Positions 16,272 through 25,381 are shown, numbered from the stretch's first letter. The stretch: 64,000 bases of DNA from Paenibacillus sp. Root444D2 (GCF_001426375.1 NZ_LMEO01000034.1:206284-270283); one strand, 5' to 3'. A program made the numbers and translations. The notes: generated by a model from the letters alone, not told the origin.

Positions 16272-18632
16272 TTGAATAAGAAAATAATTAAAACATTAGA
16301 TTATCAGAAGATTTTACATAAACTAGCTCATCATGCGTCTACTTCGCTTGGTAAGGATGTCGTGGAAAAGCTTGAACCTAAGGGTGATTTTGAACTCGTC
16401 AAGCTTCGGCTTCAAGCAACTGATGAGGCTGTTAATGTAGAGCGATTGAAGGGGAATGCCCCTTTTGGTGGGATTCGTGATATTAGATCTTCTTTGCACA
16501 GGGTTAGAATTGGCGGGATGTTAAATCCTATGGAGCTGCTCGATATTTCGACGACGATGTTCGGTACTCGCAGGTTGAAGAGATTTGTTCTTGCGGTTCA
16601 TGAAGAATACGCGATTCCTATGCTCAAAGGGCAGGTTGAATTACTCACAGAAAATAAACCATTAGAAGATAAAATTAATAGTTGTATTGATGAGAACGCT
16701 GTTGTTGTTGACGGTGCAAGCCCTGAACTGGGACGTGTGCGAAGTGAACTACGCACAGGTGAAGCAAGAGTCCGCGAGAGGTTAGAGCAAATGCTTCGCA
16801 ATTCATCTGTTCAGAAAATGTTACAGGACGTATTGATCACTATTCGAAATGACCGTTTTGTAATCCCGGTTAAATCGGAATATCGATCCAGCTTTGGCGG
16901 GATGATTCATGATCAGTCAGCTTCGGGTGCGACGCTATATATTGAGCCAGATGCTATTGTTCAATTAAATAACAAAATTCGTGAATTAAAGTTTAAGGAA
17001 GAAGTTGAGATTGAGAAAATTTTACGCGCACTGAGTGAGCTCGTTGCTGAACAAGTGGAGATGCTTGTGCTGGATGTGGAACAGTTGGCTGAGCTTGATT
17101 TTATTTTTGCTAAAGCTGGTCTAGCTAGGGAACTGAAAGCTACAATGCCTAGGTTAAATGATCGAGGCTTCATTAAAATAAAGCGAGGCAGGCATCCCCT
17201 TATCGCGGCAGATTCCGTTGTGCCGCTTGATTTGGAGTTGGGCAATGATTTCTCACAAATCATTGTAACCGGGCCTAATACAGGAGGTAAAACTGTCTCT
17301 CTCAAAACAGTGGGACTCCTTAGTTTAATGGCGATGTCAGGGCTTTTCGTACCTGCTGAGGAAGGCAGTCAGTTATGTGTGTTCGATGCGATTTATGCGG
17401 ATATTGGTGATGAGCAGAGCATCGAGCAGAATTTGAGTACTTTTTCGAGTCATATGACGAATATCATAAGCATTTTAAGAGATATGACACCAAAGAGTTT
17501 GGTTTTGCTTGATGAACTTGGAGCGGGTACAGATCCTGCTGAGGGTTCGGCTTTAGCGATTTCCATTTTGGATTATATTCATCAAATCGGTTGCCGAATC
17601 ATTGCAACGACGCACTATTCGGAGTTAAAGGCTTATGCCTATCAAAAGCAAGGTACCATTAACGCAAGTATGGAATTTGATATCCAAACACTAAGTCCGA
17701 CTTATCGCTTACTTGTAGGTGTTCCTGGTCGAAGTAATGCGTTTGCGATTGCAGAGCGTCTGGGGTTATCTAAGCGCATTATTGAGCATGCACGTACACA
17801 GGTGGGCGAGGAAGATAAGCGCGTCGAATCAATGATCGCGTCACTTGAAGAGAACCGCCTGATCGCGGAAGCTGAGCGCCAAAGCGCTGAGAGGATGCGA
17901 CGAGAGGCGGAAGAGATGCGCCTAACGTTAGAGGCTCAGCAGGCCAAGTTCGATGAGCAGCGAGATAAGCTGCTCGAGAAGGCCGAGCGCGACGCGCGTG
18001 AGGCTGTCGCCAAGGCGCGCCGCGAGGCGGATGAAATCATCGCCGAGCTGCGGCGCATGGCGCAGGAGGAAGCCGGTGGAGTCAAGGATCACCGGTTGGT
18101 AGAAGCGAAGCGCCGCCTCGATCAGGCGGCGCCAGAACTGCGCGAGAAGCAGGTTCGCGCGGCGAAGAAGCGGCCAGAGAGAATCGAGGCCGGTGATGAA
18201 GTACGTGTCGTGACCCTGGGTCAGAAGGGTCACGTCGTAGAGATTGTTAGCGCCACAGAAGCAACGGTGCAGTTGGGAATTATGAAAATGAAGGTCGAGT
18301 TGTCAAATCTCGAGAAGATCGGCAGCACGGCTCAGAAAAAGCCAGCTCATCAGGTAGCTACAACCGTCAAAAGAACACGAGATGACAACATCCGGATGGA
18401 ACTGGATATGCGCGGTCTCAACATGGAGGACGCCCTGATAGAGGCTGATCGATTCCTGGATGAATCTTTCTTGGGCAACCTGGGTCAAGTCTACTTAATT
18501 CATGGGAAAGGAACAGGTGTGCTGCGCACTGGCATGCAGGAATACTTGCGCCGTCATAAGCATGTGAAGAGTTACCGAATGGGGAATTACAACGAAGGCG
18601 GAGCAGGAGTTACAATCGTCGAATTGAAATAA
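16272..18632 (+). CDS. mutS2: MutS2: endonuclease/ribosome-rescue ATPase with Smr domain
   Basis: 786 residues, the family length. The MutS core and clamp (1-300) lead to an ABC-type ATPase: Walker A GPNTGGKTVSLKT (about residue 334), DEQSIEQNLSTFSSH signature, Walker B LVLLDELGAGTDP and the His switch ATTHYSELK. A long charged coiled coil (about 510-630) and KOW-like segment (RIEAGDEVRVVTLGQKGHVV) precede the C-terminal Smr nuclease domain with LDMRG and HGKGTGVLR. MutS2 limits recombination in some bacteria and splits collided ribosomes in B. subtilis. TTG 16272 is used, after a GAGGTTGGG site; a TATAAT lies at 16238-16243 but no good -35 is visible. GC content rises locally around 17990-18180. 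Confidence 0.96.
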   Translation: MNKKIIKTLDYQKILHKLAHHASTSLGKDVVEKLEPKGDFELVKLRLQATDEAVNVERLKGNAPFGGIRDIRSSLHRVRIGGMLNPMELLDISTTMFGTRRLKRFVLAVHEEYAIPMLKGQVELLTENKPLEDKINSCIDENAVVVDGASPELGRVRSELRTGEARVRERLEQMLRNSSVQKMLQDVLITIRNDRFVIPVKSEYRSSFGGMIHDQSASGATLYIEPDAIVQLNNKIRELKFKEEVEIEKILRALSELVAEQVEMLVLDVEQLAELDFIFAKAGLARELKATMPRLNDRGFIKIKRGRHPLIAADSVVPLDLELGNDFSQIIVTGPNTGGKTVSLKTVGLLSLMAMSGLFVPAEEGSQLCVFDAIYADIGDEQSIEQNLSTFSSHMTNIISILRDMTPKSLVLLDELGAGTDPAEGSALAISILDYIHQIGCRIIATTHYSELKAYAYQKQGTINASMEFDIQTLSPTYRLLVGVPGRSNAFAIAERLGLSKRIIEHARTQVGEEDKRVESMIASLEENRLIAEAERQSAERMRREAEEMRLTLEAQQAKFDEQRDKLLEKAERDAREAVAKARREADEIIAELRRMAQEEAGGVKDHRLVEAKRRLDQAAPELREKQVRAAKKRPERIEAGDEVRVVTLGQKGHVVEIVSATEATVQLGIMKMKVELSNLEKIGSTAQKKPAHQVATTVKRTRDDNIRMELDMRGLNMEDALIEADRFLDESFLGNLGQVYLIHGKGTGVLRTGMQEYLRRHKHVKSYRMGNYNEGGAGVTIVELK

Positions 18633-18654
18633 CTTTTAATTTTTTTCATCTTTT

Positions 18655-18680
18655 TGAAACTCATTCTTTGGGACTGCGTA
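18655..18680 (+). promoter_or_regulatory. Sigma-W-like ECF promoter of the pspA operon
   Basis: TGAAAC (18655-18660), a 16-bp spacer and CGTA (18677-18680) match the ECF sigma-W consensus seen in Bacillus. It lies about 95 bp upstream of the pspA start. The B. subtilis pspA operon is known to be sigma-W controlled, which supports the call. Confidence 0.7.
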
Positions 18681-18775
18681 TGTAATATGTGTAAGCACCG
18701 GTGATTAAAAAAATAAGCATTCGTAATACCCAAATTTTAAAATACATGTTTTTAAACCTTAGGAGGAATTCAAAA

Positions 18776-19456
18776 ATGGGAATTTTTAAAAGACTTCGCG
18801 ATATGACAATGGCTTCGGTAAATGACTTGCTGGACAAAGCAGAAGATCCTATTAAGATGTTAAATCAGTTTCTACGTGACATGGAAGAAGATATCATGGA
18901 GGCTGAGGCTGCAGTAGCTAAGCAGATCGCAATTGAGAAGAAATTCAAGCTTCAGTTTGAAGAATCCGAAGAGATGGTTACTAAGCGTACTGAGCAAGCT
19001 ATGAAAGCTCTTGAATCAGGCAATGAAGACCTGGCTCGCCGCGCACTGGAAGACAAGAAAGAGCACCAAGGCCGTTACGATGAATTGAAACGCCAATATG
19101 ATCTTGCGAAAACGAATGCTGATCAACTTCGCAGCCAATTGACGGAAATGAAAGACGAGTTCAACAAAATGAAAAACAAGAAGGATTTGTTGATTGCTCG
19201 TGCTGAAACAGCAAAAGCTCAAAAGCAAATCAATCAAGCGATGTCTGGTTTTGGTACGGACAATGCAGCTAAAGGTTTTGACCGTATGAGCGAGAAGGTG
19301 CTTCAAATGGAAGCTGAAGCGCAAGCAAGCGGTGAAATCCGTGCTAAAAACCGCAGCTTAGATGATGAGCTTGACAAACTGGGCGGAAGCAGCAGCGGAA
19401 TTGATGACGAATTAGCAGCTATGAGAGCAAAGCTTGCTGAAAAAAAACAATCCTAA
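18776..19456 (+). CDS. pspA: Phage shock protein A / IM30 family membrane-remodelling protein
   Basis: 226 residues from ATG 18776 with AGGAGG upstream; the in-frame start at 18701 is unlikely. It opens MGIFKRLRDMTMASVNDLLDKAEDPIKMLNQFLRDM, the amphipathic membrane-binding helix 0/1 of PspA/IM30, followed by a continuous long helical hairpin rich in Lys/Glu. ESCRT-III-like PspA rods protect the membrane under envelope stress. It begins a set of genes (DUF350 protein, a 27-residue membrane peptide, a zinc-ribbon protein), as often found around pspA in Gram-positives, and has a sigma-W-like promoter. Confidence 0.95.
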   Translation: MGIFKRLRDMTMASVNDLLDKAEDPIKMLNQFLRDMEEDIMEAEAAVAKQIAIEKKFKLQFEESEEMVTKRTEQAMKALESGNEDLARRALEDKKEHQGRYDELKRQYDLAKTNADQLRSQLTEMKDEFNKMKNKKDLLIARAETAKAQKQINQAMSGFGTDNAAKGFDRMSEKVLQMEAEAQASGEIRAKNRSLDDELDKLGGSSSGIDDELAAMRAKLAEKKQS

Positions 19457-19477
19457 TGCTATACTAATAGTACCTGC

Positions 19478-19502
19478 GAGAGACTGAGTCAAACTCAGTC
19501 TC
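19478..19502 (+). terminator. Hairpin between pspA and the DUF350 gene
   Basis: AGAGACTGAGT and ACTCAGTCTCT form a perfect 11-bp stem with a CAA loop. The following sequence is only moderately T-rich (TCTATCTTTC), so it may attenuate rather than stop transcription and set pspA above the downstream genes. Confidence 0.6.
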
Positions 19503-19535
19503 TTCTATCTTTCGCGAAGGAAGGCAGGAGACGAT

Positions 19536-19955
19536 ATGAACGAAGAGGTGGATGTATTGCTAAGTAACCCGTATTTATCGACGCTTGCCTTTTTTGCAGT
19601 TGCTGTAATCGCGCTTGTTGTATTTCTAACGATTTTTGAAATGGTCACCAAATATGATGACTGGGCTGAGATCAAAAAAGGCAACTTATCTGTAGCAATG
19701 GCTACAGGTGGGAAGATTTTTGGGATTTGTAATCTGTTCCGATTCGCTATCCTAAACAATGACACGATGATTCATTCCCTCATCTGGGCAGGGTACGGAT
19801 TCTTGCTTTTGTTGGCTGCCTACTTCATTTTTGAATTCTTGACGCCTTATTTCAAAATCGATGAAGAAATCAAAAAAGATAACCGCGCTGTAGGTTTCTT
19901 GTCTTTGACGCTATCTGTCTCCCTTTCCTATGTGGTCGGAGCTTGTGTAACTTAG
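19536..19955 (+). CDS. DUF350 family membrane protein
   Basis: 139 residues with four membrane helices: LSTLAFFAVAVIALVVFLTIFEMV, the GNLSVAMATGGKIFGICNLFRFAI segment, SLIWAGYGFLLLLAAYFIFEFLTPYF and AVGFLSLTLSVSLSYVVGACVT. The GN(L)SVAxxxxG and DNRAVGFL motifs are typical of DUF350 (YjfL-like), which commonly sits near pspA and may act in membrane stress or transport. Function is not established. ATG 19536 has GGAAGGCAGGAG upstream. Confidence 0.85.
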   Translation: MNEEVDVLLSNPYLSTLAFFAVAVIALVVFLTIFEMVTKYDDWAEIKKGNLSVAMATGGKIFGICNLFRFAILNNDTMIHSLIWAGYGFLLLLAAYFIFEFLTPYFKIDEEIKKDNRAVGFLSLTLSVSLSYVVGACVT

Positions 19956-19984
19956 AATCATACATAATCTTGGAGGCATGAACA

Positions 19985-20068
19985 ATGAAATACCTGTGGG
20001 GCACTTTGTTTGCCATTGCATTTGTATTTATGGCAGCAGGGGTTTATTATTTATTGAAATATGCATGA
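19985..20068 (+). CDS. 27-residue single-pass membrane peptide in the pspA operon
   Basis: A short frame, MKYLWGTLFAIAFVFMAAGV then YYLLKYA, begins at ATG 19985 with TTGGAGG at a normal distance. It is almost entirely one transmembrane helix with a positive first residue. It sits between the DUF350 gene and the zinc-ribbon gene with tight spacing (26 bp to the next start), as expected for an operon member. No family is recognised. Confidence 0.6.
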   Translation: MKYLWGTLFAIAFVFMAAGVYYLLKYA

Positions 20069-20093
20069 ATGCATTAGGTTGGAGGATTACGTA

Positions 20094-20594
20094 ATGAGCA
20101 GCAATGAAGAAATAGTATGTCCATGGTGCCAAACAGAGATCGTTTGGGATCCGGAAATTGGACCTGAGGACGAATGTCCGCACTGTTTTAATGAACTGAA
20201 TGATTATAGGAGCATCGATTTAAAGGTGAAACAAACAGGTCAACCGCTCCGCTTTGATGAACAAGAATATGCCGATTCGGATGAAGATTTGTCATTAGCT
20301 TGGGATGATTCGGATGAACCTCTCGATAAATACGGAGAAAAAGTTCAACATATTACTGACGAACAAGAAGAGGCGCCAGAGTGCTCAAGCTGTCATGAAC
20401 TGTTGTTGTTTGCAGGTACTGAGGTCACGAGCGGCTCCTCTTTCACTCCTGTTATTCCCAAAACGTTAGGAAGTGCTTTCCTAACAGGTCCCTTTACTTC
20501 GAATGTCTTTGTATGTCCGTCTTGCTTTAAGGTGGAGAAAATCTTATCTGATACAGATCGACTGCTCATGGTTGAACGTATTAAATCGGAGTAG
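20094..20594 (+). CDS. Zinc-ribbon-containing hypothetical protein
   Basis: 166 residues from ATG 20094 with TTGGAGG upstream; the earlier in-frame ATG at 20061 overlaps the membrane peptide and lacks a good site. The N-terminus has two CxxC pairs (CPWCQTE and CPHCFNEL) and the C-terminal half has CSSCH and CPSCF, so two zinc sites are likely. The middle (about residues 55-95) is very acidic. There is no membrane segment. I do not recognise the family. Position after pspA and DUF350 suggests a role in the same stress response. Confidence 0.8.
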   Translation: MSSNEEIVCPWCQTEIVWDPEIGPEDECPHCFNELNDYRSIDLKVKQTGQPLRFDEQEYADSDEDLSLAWDDSDEPLDKYGEKVQHITDEQEEAPECSSCHELLLFAGTEVTSGSSFTPVIPKTLGSAFLTGPFTSNVFVCPSCFKVEKILSDTDRLLMVERIKSE

Positions 20595-20600
20595 CGGTGG

Positions 20601-20630
20601 AACCGAGTCCTTTATGGATTCGGTTTTTTT
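20601..20630 (+). terminator. Terminator of the pspA operon
   Basis: AACCGAGTCC (20601-20610) pairs with GGATTCGGTT (20616-20625), one G-T pair, followed by a run of seven T. Confidence 0.85.
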
Positions 20631-20712
20631 ATATGCCTAGCCTCATATTTTCACTCGATTGGGGAAGCTTAACAAGAGCTATTTCGATCAGTGGGGAAAG
20701 GTGAGGAGGAGT

Positions 20713-22026
20713 ATGCAAAAGAATCAGAGTAAGCCGTTTGTTCAACAAGGCAGGGCAAAGGATGGCACTAAAGCTAATTATTTTGAAAACCGTGGAAGAG
20801 GAACCGTCGAAATTAAAGGTTCACAAAAGAAAGGTCGGCTAGATGCACAGGCGATTCTTTTACTGATTGTTCACTCGTTATTTGGCAGTGCAAATGCTTT
20901 GTCGGGTACTTTCGTTGGTGTGTATTTGTGGAAGGCCAAAAATGACTACGCTTTAATCGGTTGGTTTACGTTAACAACGCATTTAACAATGGCGCTTACT
21001 TTTTGGTTGGCAGGGAAATGGGTGAAGGAACACAATAAAATGAACTGCTTACGCCTCGGGGTAGCATTTTCAGCGGGCTTTTATATGCTGGTATTGTGGC
21101 TTGGAGCAAGCAGTTTTCACTATTTTGTCTGGTTAGGGATGGTACAGGGGATTTCAGCTGGCTTATTCTGGGTTGCTTTTAATGTTGTTTATTTTGAAGT
21201 GACGGACCCTGATAATCGAGATCGGTTCAATGGTTGGGTAGGGCTATTGGGTTCTGGCGCAGGAATAATCGCACCATGGATCTCAGGTTTACTAATAGTG
21301 AGTCTGGGAGATGGCGCTGGGTATCGGTTAATTTTTTCCATCTCGTTAGGTATCTATTTGTTAGGCGTGATTATCAGTTTCTTTTTGAAAAAACGGAAAG
21401 TGCAAGGTACCTACGAATGGTTATTTCCCTTCCGTTGTCTAAGACAAGCTGAGACACCTTGGAAGCGCGTGTGCTTAGCATTGGTATTTCAAGGCGTACG
21501 AGAGGGTGTCTTTGGTTTCATGATTGGACTACTCGTCTACATATCCACATCAAGTGAAGCGAGCTTAGGGAGTTTTGTACTGATTACTTCTGCGGTATCA
21601 TTAGTGAGTTTCTGGGCGGCGGGACGATTTATTAAGCCGCGTTTTCGCAAGATCAGTATGTTGATTGGCGCTGCTATGATTGTAGCCGTTATTATTCCTT
21701 TCTTTTGGAAAATGGGGTATGGCACTTTACTTATTTTCGGCATAGGAGCTTCGCTCTTTTTTCCGATGTACTCGGTGCCTATGGTGTCGGCTGTATTCGA
21801 TCTAATTGGTTCAAATGAAGTGAGCGCTAAGCAGCGGGAGGAATATGTTGTTCTTCGTGAGCTTTCACTTAATGTGGGGCGTGTGTGCGGTGTGCTCCTA
21901 TTCATTTGTGTCATTTCGTGGAGCACGGCGCCGCTTGTAATAAACGTACTGTTATTAATCATTGGCAGTTCATCGCTGTTCAGCTGGTACTTCATGAAGA
22001 AGCAGTTAACTGTAATTAGAACTTGA
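20713..22026 (+). CDS. MFS transporter, 12 TM, unknown substrate
   Basis: About 437 residues from ATG 20713. The start is uncertain: GAGGAGGAG is very close to this ATG, and TTG 20659 or GTG 20701 are also in frame. A positively charged N-terminal stretch of about 55 residues precedes TM1 (AILLLIVHSLFGSANALSGTFVGVYLW). Twelve hydrophobic helices follow in two halves separated by the RLR-type loop KKRKVQGTYEWLF. Residues such as EVTDPDNRDRFNGWVG after TM5 and AKQREEYVVLRELSLNVGR before TM11 are the conserved cytoplasmic motifs of this MFS group. The gene is preceded by a terminator and followed by cysK. No substrate can be assigned. Confidence 0.85.
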   Translation: MQKNQSKPFVQQGRAKDGTKANYFENRGRGTVEIKGSQKKGRLDAQAILLLIVHSLFGSANALSGTFVGVYLWKAKNDYALIGWFTLTTHLTMALTFWLAGKWVKEHNKMNCLRLGVAFSAGFYMLVLWLGASSFHYFVWLGMVQGISAGLFWVAFNVVYFEVTDPDNRDRFNGWVGLLGSGAGIIAPWISGLLIVSLGDGAGYRLIFSISLGIYLLGVIISFFLKKRKVQGTYEWLFPFRCLRQAETPWKRVCLALVFQGVREGVFGFMIGLLVYISTSSEASLGSFVLITSAVSLVSFWAAGRFIKPRFRKISMLIGAAMIVAVIIPFFWKMGYGTLLIFGIGASLFFPMYSVPMVSAVFDLIGSNEVSAKQREEYVVLRELSLNVGRVCGVLLFICVISWSTAPLVINVLLLIIGSSSLFSWYFMKKQLTVIRT

Positions 22027-22094
22027 CATCTTTCACGCTTCTCTATAAAAATGTGGGTATAGATTGTTTTATTGGGAAGAGGTGGGGGTAACCC

Positions 22095-23021
22095 TTGACA
22101 CATAAAAAAATGGTGAATAGTATCACAGACCTGATAGGTAATACACCGGCCGTGCGGATTAACCGGTTGTTAGGTCCGAATGATGCGGAGCTCTATGTGA
22201 AGCTTGAATATTTCAATCCAAGCGGCAGTGTAAAAGACCGCGCTGCGTTCAATTTAATCGAGCAGGCGGAGAAAGATGGGCTGCTTCGTCCTGGCGCTAC
22301 GATTATCGAGCCGACGAGCGGTAATACTGGCATTGGACTTGCCATGAATGCGGCAGCCAGAGGCTACAAGGCCATTCTGATCATGCCGGACAACATGACC
22401 AAAGAACGCATTAATCTGCTCAAGGCTTATGGCGCAGAGGTTGTACTTACTCCCGCCGCGCTGCGGATGCCGGGAGCGATTGAGAAAGCGAAGGAGCTGC
22501 GCGATCAGATACCTGGCAGTTATATCCCACAACAGTTCGAGAATCCGGCGAATCCAAGCATTCATCGGACGACAACGGCTCCGGAAATTCTGGAGCAAAT
22601 GGACGGGCGTCTGGATGCATTCGTAGCAACATCAGGCACGGGCGGAACCATTACTGGAACAGGCGAGGTGCTCCGGGAAAAGCTGCCGGATATCCAGATC
22701 TACGTGGTAGAGCCGAAGGGTTCACCGGTTCTTTCTGGGGGAAACCCTGGTCCGCATAAACTTGTTGGAACAAGTCCAGGGTTCGTACCCGCTATTCTGA
22801 ATACCAGCATATACGATCAGATCGTGCAGGTGACTGACGATGATGCAATCCGAACCATGAAAGATCTGGCCAGCAAGGAAGGCATTCTAGTAGGACCTTC
22901 GGCCGGAGCCTCGGTGTGGACAGGTATGCAGATAGCCCGTAAGCTAGGAGCGGGCAAGAGAGTGCTCTGCATTGCTCCGGATACGGGCGAAAGATATTTG
23001 AGTATGGACATTTTTGATTAA
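22095..23021 (+). CDS. cysK: Cysteine synthase A (O-acetylserine sulfhydrylase)
   Basis: 308 residues, the family length. It makes cysteine from O-acetylserine and sulfide with PLP. The PLP lysine is in NPSGSVKDRAA (about residue 45), the substrate loop is EPTSGNTGIGLAM, and the phosphate-binding loop is GTGGTITGTGE. The C-terminus GPSAGASVW and ERYLS is typical. TTG 22095 is used, with AGGTGGGGG upstream. The region around 22260-22640 is more GC-rich than neighbours but the protein is intact. A terminator follows. Confidence 0.95.
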   Translation: MTHKKMVNSITDLIGNTPAVRINRLLGPNDAELYVKLEYFNPSGSVKDRAAFNLIEQAEKDGLLRPGATIIEPTSGNTGIGLAMNAAARGYKAILIMPDNMTKERINLLKAYGAEVVLTPAALRMPGAIEKAKELRDQIPGSYIPQQFENPANPSIHRTTTAPEILEQMDGRLDAFVATSGTGGTITGTGEVLREKLPDIQIYVVEPKGSPVLSGGNPGPHKLVGTSPGFVPAILNTSIYDQIVQVTDDDAIRTMKDLASKEGILVGPSAGASVWTGMQIARKLGAGKRVLCIAPDTGERYLSMDIFD

Positions 23022-23048
23022 ATTCATGAAAAAGTTAACTAATATGAG

Positions 23049-23090
23049 CGGCCCACCGGATCCAAATGATTCGGATGGGCCGTTCTTCAT
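23049..23090 (+). terminator. Terminator after cysK
   Basis: CGGCCCACCGGATCC and GGATGGGCCG form an imperfect GC-rich hairpin followed by TTCTTCATTATTTC. Confidence 0.7.
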
Positions 23091-23189
23091 TATTTCTTAT
23101 TAAAAATTAATGAAAGAATGTTGAATAAAAATACATAATTGAGTATAATTATAAGTATAAGATGGTTTGGGATGAAAGGTGGAAATACA

Positions 23190-23486
23190 GTGAAATTAGC
23201 CTATATTAATGCGCTTCCTGAAGAAGATCAATTCCAGGAATTTATACAGACATATACAGAAGAATGCATAACATTTGGAGCTCAAGCAATTGTGAATTGG
23301 AACGATTTCCAATCGGAGCATGTTATTTCGGTTTATGATGAGAATAAACTTGTAGGAATAGGGTGTATGACGGAAGAATGTCATGTCCATGTGCGTCCTA
23401 CGTATGAGCATCGTGAAATTGAAACCATGATGAACAAATTGTTGCAAGCCGAATCGAAGTTTAGTTTGGTTCACGGCCAATCCTGA
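23190..23486 (+). CDS. Small GNAT-like protein
   Basis: 98 residues from GTG 23190, which has AAAGGTGG seven bases upstream; ATG 23172 is an alternative. The pattern VISVYDENKLVGIGCMTEE...HVHVRPTYEHREIETMMNKLL resembles a shortened GCN5-type acetyltransferase fold, with the strand-4 region and VRPxYxHReIExxMM helix, but the C-terminal half of the acetyl-CoA site is missing. It may be a degenerate or minimal GNAT. No partner gene is evident. Family call is tentative. Confidence 0.6.
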   Translation: MKLAYINALPEEDQFQEFIQTYTEECITFGAQAIVNWNDFQSEHVISVYDENKLVGIGCMTEECHVHVRPTYEHREIETMMNKLLQAESKFSLVHGQS

Positions 23487-23504
23487 TGATTATAGATAAG
23501 ATGA

Positions 23505-23534
23505 GGCTATTCGGAGATCCGGGTGGCCTTTTTC
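23505..23534 (+). terminator. Terminator after GNAT-like gene
   Basis: AGGCTATTCGG (23505-23515) pairs with CCGGGTGGCCT (23520-23530) through several G-T pairs, loop AGAT, then TTTTCC. Confidence 0.65.
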
Positions 23535-23668
23535 CTATTAGGTGGGTGGAAATTTCGGTTATACAAAAATATTCCGCTCTAAAACAAGCTCAGTAATTGA
23601 ATTAGGACAGCAATTCATTGTAAGATTAAAGGATGAACGAATCAGATTTCAGAAAGGTAGGTTTAACC

Positions 23669-24160
23669 ATGGATGCTTTGAAGCTTAAAATTCTCGAACT
23701 ACTGAAGGAAGATGCCCGCAGGAGTGCGGACTTGATCGCCACTATGCTAGGAACGGCGGAGGCCGAAGTGGCGCGAGCGATAAGCGAGATGGAAGCGGAT
23801 AAGGTCATCGTCAAATATGCGACAGTAGTGAACTGGAGTAAAGTGGATGACGAAAAGGTTACCGCCCTAATTGAAGTGCAAATTACGCCGGAACGCGGGC
23901 ACGGGTTTGATGCTATCGCGGAACGGATCTATTTATATCCAGAAGTCAAATCGGTTTATCTTATGTCTGGCGCTTATGATTTACTTGTAGAAATTGAGGG
24001 CAGTTCCCTCAAACAAGTTGCTTCTTTCGTGTCCAACAAGCTTTCGCCGATTGATCGTGTACTTTCAACAAAGACGAATTTTATATTAAAAAAATACAAA
24101 CAAGACGGCATTATATTCGAGGATCAGGAAAATGATCACCGAATGCTCGTTTCGCCGTAA
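23669..24160 (+). CDS. Lrp/AsnC family transcriptional regulator (AlaR-like)
   Basis: 163 residues from ATG 23669; an in-frame ATG at 23633 has a poorer site. The N-terminal HTH reads KLKILELLKEDARRSADLIATMLGTAEAEVARAISEMEADKVI, and the C-terminal RAM/Lrp ligand domain contains VTALIEVQITPERGHGFDAIAERIYLYPEVKSVYLMSGAYDLLVEIEG. It is followed 15 bp later by a class I aminotransferase. The same pairing in B. subtilis (yugG-yugH) is reported as an alanine-responsive regulator and alanine aminotransferase, so this regulator probably controls the downstream gene in response to an amino acid. Confidence 0.9.
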   Translation: MDALKLKILELLKEDARRSADLIATMLGTAEAEVARAISEMEADKVIVKYATVVNWSKVDDEKVTALIEVQITPERGHGFDAIAERIYLYPEVKSVYLMSGAYDLLVEIEGSSLKQVASFVSNKLSPIDRVLSTKTNFILKKYKQDGIIFEDQENDHRMLVSP

Positions 24161-24175
24161 AGAAGAGGGAACGCC

Positions 24176-25381
24176 ATGATCAAGGATGAGATAACGATAC
24201 AGCAGAATAAGGTAAAATCGATGCAGGACTACCTCGCTCCTGCCGTACGTGAAATGAAGCCTTCAGGTATTCGGAAGTTTTTTGATTTGGTGAGTAACAG
24301 CAAGGAAGATATTATTTCGCTTGGTGTAGGGGAACCGGATTTCTCAACGCCTTGGCATGTCCGCGAAGCAGCTGTGCATTCCTTGGAACGCGGTAGAACG
24401 AAATACACGCCAAACTCAGGTATACCTGAGCTTCGTGAAGCGATTGCCGATTATCTTCATACGTCCTTTAAAGTGAAATATGAGCCATCGAATGAAGTCC
24501 TTGTTACGGTTGGCGGCAGTGAAGCGATTGACTTAGCTCTCCGAGCTTTGATAACGCCGGGCGACGAGATTCTTATACCTGAGCCTTGTTATATTTCGTA
24601 TTCCCCAATTACGAGCATAAGCGGCGGTGTAGCTGTTGGGATCGAGACCTTCGCGAAGGACCAGTTTAAGCTGACTGAGAAAGCACTTCGCGACGCGATT
24701 ACGCCACGCTCCAAAATATTAATTCTCTGCTATCCTAGTAATCCAACAGGCGGTATTATGACCTATGAGGATTGGCTTCCGATTGCCAAAGTCATTGAAG
24801 AGAACGATCTTATTGTCATTTCCGATGAAATATATGCCGAGCTGACTTATGGTCAGAAGCACGTGAGCTTCGCGGCTATTCCTGGCATGAGAGACCGGAC
24901 AATTTTGGTTAGCGGGTTCTCCAAAGCTTTTGCCATGACAGGCTGGCGTATGGGATATGCCTGCGGTCACAAGGAGCTGATTTCGGCGATGACCAAAATT
25001 CATCAATATACGGTGATGTGCGCACCAGTTATGGGTCAAGTTGCTGCTCACGAGGCGTTGACGAATGGCATGGAAGAGAAAGATCGGATGATCGAGTCCT
25101 ATAACCAACGCAGACGTTTGATCGTTAAAGGGTTCCGAGATATTGGTCTCGAATGCCATGAGCCACAAGGCGCTTTCTATGCTTTTCCAAGTATTGTTGC
25201 TACAGGATTAACGTCAGAAGAGTTTGCGCAGCGGCTATTATTTGAGTCAAAGGTTGCTGCTGTGCCTGGAGATGTGTTTGGTTTAGGCGGAGAAGGCTTC
25301 TTACGTTGTTCCTATGCCTATAGTGTTTCTCAACTAAATGAAGCATTAGAGAGAATTGGGAATTTTATGAGAAAATTGTAA
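24176..25381 (+). CDS. Class I/II aminotransferase (AlaT/YugH-like)
   Basis: 401 residues, PLP-dependent fold type I. The PLP lysine is in SGFSKAFAMTGWRMGYACG (about residue 250), the Asn/Asp/Tyr contacts in YPSNPTGG and ISDEIYAELTY, and the C-terminal Arg in GFLRCSYAYS. The N-terminal GIRKFFDLVSN segment and GVGEPDFSTP are typical of the aspartate/alanine aminotransferase group. It is co-transcribed with the Lrp regulator. Alanine transamination is inferred from the B. subtilis pair; the substrate is not provable from sequence. Confidence 0.9.
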   Translation: MIKDEITIQQNKVKSMQDYLAPAVREMKPSGIRKFFDLVSNSKEDIISLGVGEPDFSTPWHVREAAVHSLERGRTKYTPNSGIPELREAIADYLHTSFKVKYEPSNEVLVTVGGSEAIDLALRALITPGDEILIPEPCYISYSPITSISGGVAVGIETFAKDQFKLTEKALRDAITPRSKILILCYPSNPTGGIMTYEDWLPIAKVIEENDLIVISDEIYAELTYGQKHVSFAAIPGMRDRTILVSGFSKAFAMTGWRMGYACGHKELISAMTKIHQYTVMCAPVMGQVAAHEALTNGMEEKDRMIESYNQRRRLIVKGFRDIGLECHEPQGAFYAFPSIVATGLTSEEFAQRLLFESKVAAVPGDVFGLGGEGFLRCSYAYSVSQLNEALERIGNFMRKL

